In this document: positions 30,741 through 32,604 of the stretch, one piece after another
How the letters are laid out: every line of letters begins with the position of its first letter
Position numbering within the stretch: position 1 is the stretch's first letter
Source of the DNA: JBDTSW01 sp039930945
GTDB lineage: Bacteria; Actinomycetota; Thermoleophilia; Solirubrobacterales; 70-9
Direction: 5' to 3'
NCBI GenBank assembly: GCA_039930945.1
Contig: JBDTSW010000014.1
Span: forward strand, 1-32,604
DNA: 32,604 bases
The notes under the pieces: generated by a model
Databases searched by the model: none
Seen by the model: only the letters and a program-made list of their open reading frames with translations
What the model was told of the DNA's origin: nothing
Position numbers and translations under genes: made by a program

Positions 30741-31993
30741 GCCGATCGCGGGTCGAGCTGGGGCTGCGGAAAAACGCAGCCCAGTTCTCGCTCCTGGTGG
30801 CCGTCAACGGCTTGGTCGGGGCGATGGTCGGACTGGAGCGCTCGACCCTGCCGCTGATCGGCGAGGACGAGTTCGGGCTCAGCTCCAGCGCCGCGGTCCT
30901 GTCGTTCATCGTCGCCTTCGGGCTCGCGAAGTCGTTCACCAACTTGGGCGCCGGGGTGCTTGCACAGCGCGTCGGTCGGCGAAGGCTGTTGATCCTGGGA
31001 TGGGCGGTCGCGCTGCCCGTGCCGCTGTTGATCGCCTTGGCGCCGAGCTGGTCCTGGATCGTGGCCGCGAACGTCTTTTTGGGTGTCAACCAGGGTCTTG
31101 CCTGGTCGATGACCGTGGTGATGAAGATCGACCTCGTCGGTCCCCGACGCCGGGGGCTGGCCCTGGGGCTGAACGAGGCGGCCGGGTACGGCGGCGTCGC
31201 CATCGCCGCGGCGCTCAGCGGGTGGCTTGCGGCGGAGTTCGTGGCGCGAGACGTGCTCGTGGTCGGCGGCATCGCGGTCGCCGTCACCGCCCTGGTGATC
31301 TCGGCTCTGTTCATCCGCGACACGAGCGCTCATGTCGCCCTCGAACAGGCGCGCGATCACGGTGAAAAGAAGACGACGGCGCCGCGACTGCGCGAAGCAT
31401 TTCCCGATGCCACCTACCGGGTGCCGGCGCTGCGGGCGTGCTCACAGGCCGGCCTCGTCAACAATCTCAACGACGCGCTTGCATGGGGCCTGGTGCCCCT
31501 GTTCTTGGCCGCCGAGGGGGCGAGCGTCGGCGAGATCGGGCTGATCGCCGGCCTCTACCCGGTCGTCTGGGGGTTGGGTCAGATCTGGACGGGACACTGG
31601 TCCGACAGCGTCGGCCGCAAGCCGCTGATCGTCGCGGGGATGCTCGTCCAGGCCGCCGCCCTGACGCTGCTGGCGGCCTCCGGCGGGGAGCTGGGCCTGG
31701 CGGCGATCGCCGCCGTCGGCCTTGGAGTCGGTACCGCGCTCGTCTATCCGACGCTGATCGCGGCGATCTCGGACGCGGTAGCGCCGGTGGCGCGGGCAGC
31801 GACGGTGGGCGTCTACCGGTTTTGGCGGGACATGGGCTACGTGGTCGGCGGGCTGCTCACCGGGGTCCTTGCGGATGCGATCGAGTTCAGCGGGACGATC
31901 GCCGTCGTCGCCGTGCTGACGATGCTCTCAGGGCTCTGGGCAGCGGTCGACCTGCGGAGCGAGGGACGATCGAGGGCGGCGCAGACGGCGTAG
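30737..31993 (+). CDS. Major facilitator superfamily transporter
   Basis: The 418-residue protein has twelve predicted helices in two halves, with an interdomain loop near 200-235 containing charged residues (DHGEKKTTAPRLREAF). The MFS A-motif-like loop AQRVGRRRLL follows helix 2, and its second-half copy is GHWSDSVGRKPLI. The start is TTG 30737, overlapping the persulfide-dioxygenase stop as TTGA, so the two are coupled. It could export a sulfur oxidation product or take up a precursor (inference). Family sure, substrate unknown. Confidence 0.87.
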   Translation: MSRSRVELGLRKNAAQFSLLVAVNGLVGAMVGLERSTLPLIGEDEFGLSSSAAVLSFIVAFGLAKSFTNLGAGVLAQRVGRRRLLILGWAVALPVPLLIALAPSWSWIVAANVFLGVNQGLAWSMTVVMKIDLVGPRRRGLALGLNEAAGYGGVAIAAALSGWLAAEFVARDVLVVGGIAVAVTALVISALFIRDTSAHVALEQARDHGEKKTTAPRLREAFPDATYRVPALRACSQAGLVNNLNDALAWGLVPLFLAAEGASVGEIGLIAGLYPVVWGLGQIWTGHWSDSVGRKPLIVAGMLVQAAALTLLAASGGELGLAAIAAVGLGVGTALVYPTLIAAISDAVAPVARAATVGVYRFWRDMGYVVGGLLTGVLADAIEFSGTIAVVAVLTMLSGLWAAVDLRSEGRSRAAQTA

Positions 31994-32002
31994 TGCCTGA
32001 GG

Positions 32003-32128
32003 CTACTCGGCGGGGGCGAACGCCTGGAAGAACGTCGGCAAGGTGCCGAGCACGCCGAGGGCAACCAGCACCACCACGGTCGCGGTGATCACCGGCTTCC
32101 AGTCCACGTCCCGGTCGCCCAGAGCCAC
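32003..32128 (-). CDS. Small single-helix membrane protein
   Basis: The 41-residue ORF starts at GTG 32128: a charged start (VALGDRDVDWKP), one helix (VITATVVVLVALGVLGTL) and the short end PTFFQAFAPAE. Nearly all codons end in G or C, and the frame gives a sensible membrane peptide, unlike the longer upstream frame, which is Arg/Pro-rich. It converges on the MFS gene and diverges from the YCII gene. A TATCCC element lies a few bases upstream. No family recognised. Confidence 0.5.
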   Translation of the reverse strand: MALGDRDVDWKPVITATVVVLVALGVLGTLPTFFQAFAPAE

Positions 32129-32172
32129 GCCAGGGATAGGCTCGTCCCGCGAGCAACGGAAGGAGAAGCGGG

Positions 32173-32481
32173 ATGACCAGGTTCGTCTTGATCCACCACG
32201 GCGGCAAGCCGCCGGGGAACCAGGAGGCGAGGGACCGCATGATGGCCGCCATGGGGGAGTGGATGGAGGGACTTGGCGATGCCCTCGTCGACAGCGGCAG
32301 CCCGCTCGGCTCGCCACGGTCGATCGGCGGCGAGGCCACCGACCCGGCCAACGGCTACATGATCCTTGAGGCGGCCGATCTCGATACCGCCGAGCAACTC
32401 GCGAGTGCCATGCCGATGGCGGGGGAGGGCGAGGCGCGGATCGACGTCCACGAGGCGCTCTCCATGGAGGACCGCACGTAG
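32173..32481 (+). CDS. YCII-related (DGPF-type) small protein
   Basis: The 102-residue ferredoxin-like-fold protein begins MTRFVLIHHGGKPP, with a middle segment GNQEARDRMMAAMGEWMEGLG and the typical end PMAGEGEARIDVHEAL. YCII-related proteins are small dimers with a His/Asp pocket; some act on peroxide or chlorinated compounds, but most are uncharacterised. A good ribosome-binding site (AAGGAG at 32160-32165) precedes the ATG, and TAGGCT at 32136-32141 could be its -10 box, giving a short leader. Confidence 0.83.
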   Translation: MTRFVLIHHGGKPPGNQEARDRMMAAMGEWMEGLGDALVDSGSPLGSPRSIGGEATDPANGYMILEAADLDTAEQLASAMPMAGEGEARIDVHEALSMEDRT

Positions 32482-32562
32482 AGCCCGCTGCGAGGCGAGC
32501 TCGGAGTCGAGATTTCGCTCAGCGCCCGAGTTAAGACCTCGCTTTTCCGGGGGTCTCGTAGA

Positions 32563-32604
32563 TGCCGGAGGCAGGACTCGAACCTGCGACACGCGGATTA
32601 TGAT
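32563..32604 (-). tRNA. tRNA with CAU anticodon (Met elongator or Ile2), 3' part, cut by window end
   Basis: On the minus strand the visible 42 nt are the anticodon loop ATCATAA (anticodon CAT at 32600-32602), the 3' anticodon-stem strand TCCGC, the variable loop GTGTC, T-arm GCAGG TTCGAGT CCTGC, acceptor strand CTCCGGC and discriminator A. The 5' half lies beyond the window. The anticodon stem lacks the GGG/CCC of initiator tRNA, so it is elongator Met or lysidine-modified Ile2. Base 32 is A, which is unusual. CCA is not encoded. Confidence 0.8.

Noticed and set aside
32531..32557. Hairpin AGACC/GGTCT downstream of the partial tRNA as a terminator
   Set aside because: Short stem with a long loop and no T-tract after it on the tRNA strand.

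Overview
The window is GC-rich, gene-dense DNA with very high third-position GC and many GTG starts. It has an ECF sigma/zinc-finger anti-sigma pair, lipoproteins, DUF4395, an I36-type secreted protein and an ArsR-type mercury regulator. This fits an actinomycetote, plausibly a soil member of Thermoleophilia (Solirubrobacterales/Gaiellales-like). That placement is inferred from gene content and not proven. I recognise 34 protein genes (one cut by the left edge, two of them very short), one complete tRNA-Gln and one tRNA cut by the right edge. I found no gene-free stretch over 300 bases, no insertion sequence and no CRISPR array.

Left part (1-7.7 kb): the end of an FMN-dependent alpha-hydroxy-acid oxidase meets a glyoxalase-fold gene. 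A long plus-strand run follows: two APC-type permeases with C-terminal universal-stress (USP) domains, a 64-residue two-helix membrane protein between them, two TrkA/RCK nucleotide-binding proteins and a ferredoxin-reductase-like flavoprotein. A USP-tailed APC permease next to RCK proteins suggests potassium or ion-coupled transport (inference).

Middle (7.7-20.4 kb): tRNA-Gln, a membrane-anchored proline-rich protein, a heterodimeric ABC exporter with one degenerate ATP site, an EamA exporter and an I36-like secreted protein. Next come a minus-strand DUF427 / haloalkane-dehalogenase-like / carboxyethylornithine-synthase-like group, a TlpA-CcdA thiol-redox pair, a sigma/anti-sigma/methyltransferase operon with a probable CTG start, and a DUF3179 lipoprotein followed by a 33-residue micro-ORF.

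Right part (20.4-32.6 kb): a divergent mercury-resistance locus (ArsR-type regulator plus Cys-Cys membrane protein on one side, mercuric reductase on the other). It is followed by the most intriguing locus, an overlapping operon of a cysteine-rich radical SAM enzyme (COG1964 / tetraether-synthase-like), a methyltransferase and a DUF547 protein. This operon diverges from a patatin lipase and PlsC-type acyltransferase pair. The last module looks sulfur-related: ArsM-like methyltransferase, DUF4395, LysR regulator, ETHE1-like persulfide dioxygenase and an MFS carrier. Two 28-bp CTAT...ATAG elements lie at its two promoters.

A window-wide theme is expression signals. At least ten operon-head genes carry a TANNNT -10 box ending 6-8 nt before the start codon, which is the hallmark of leaderless mRNAs. 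Twice a stop codon supplies the first three bases of the next gene's -10 box. Within operons, 4-nt GTGA/TTGA stop-start overlaps are common.
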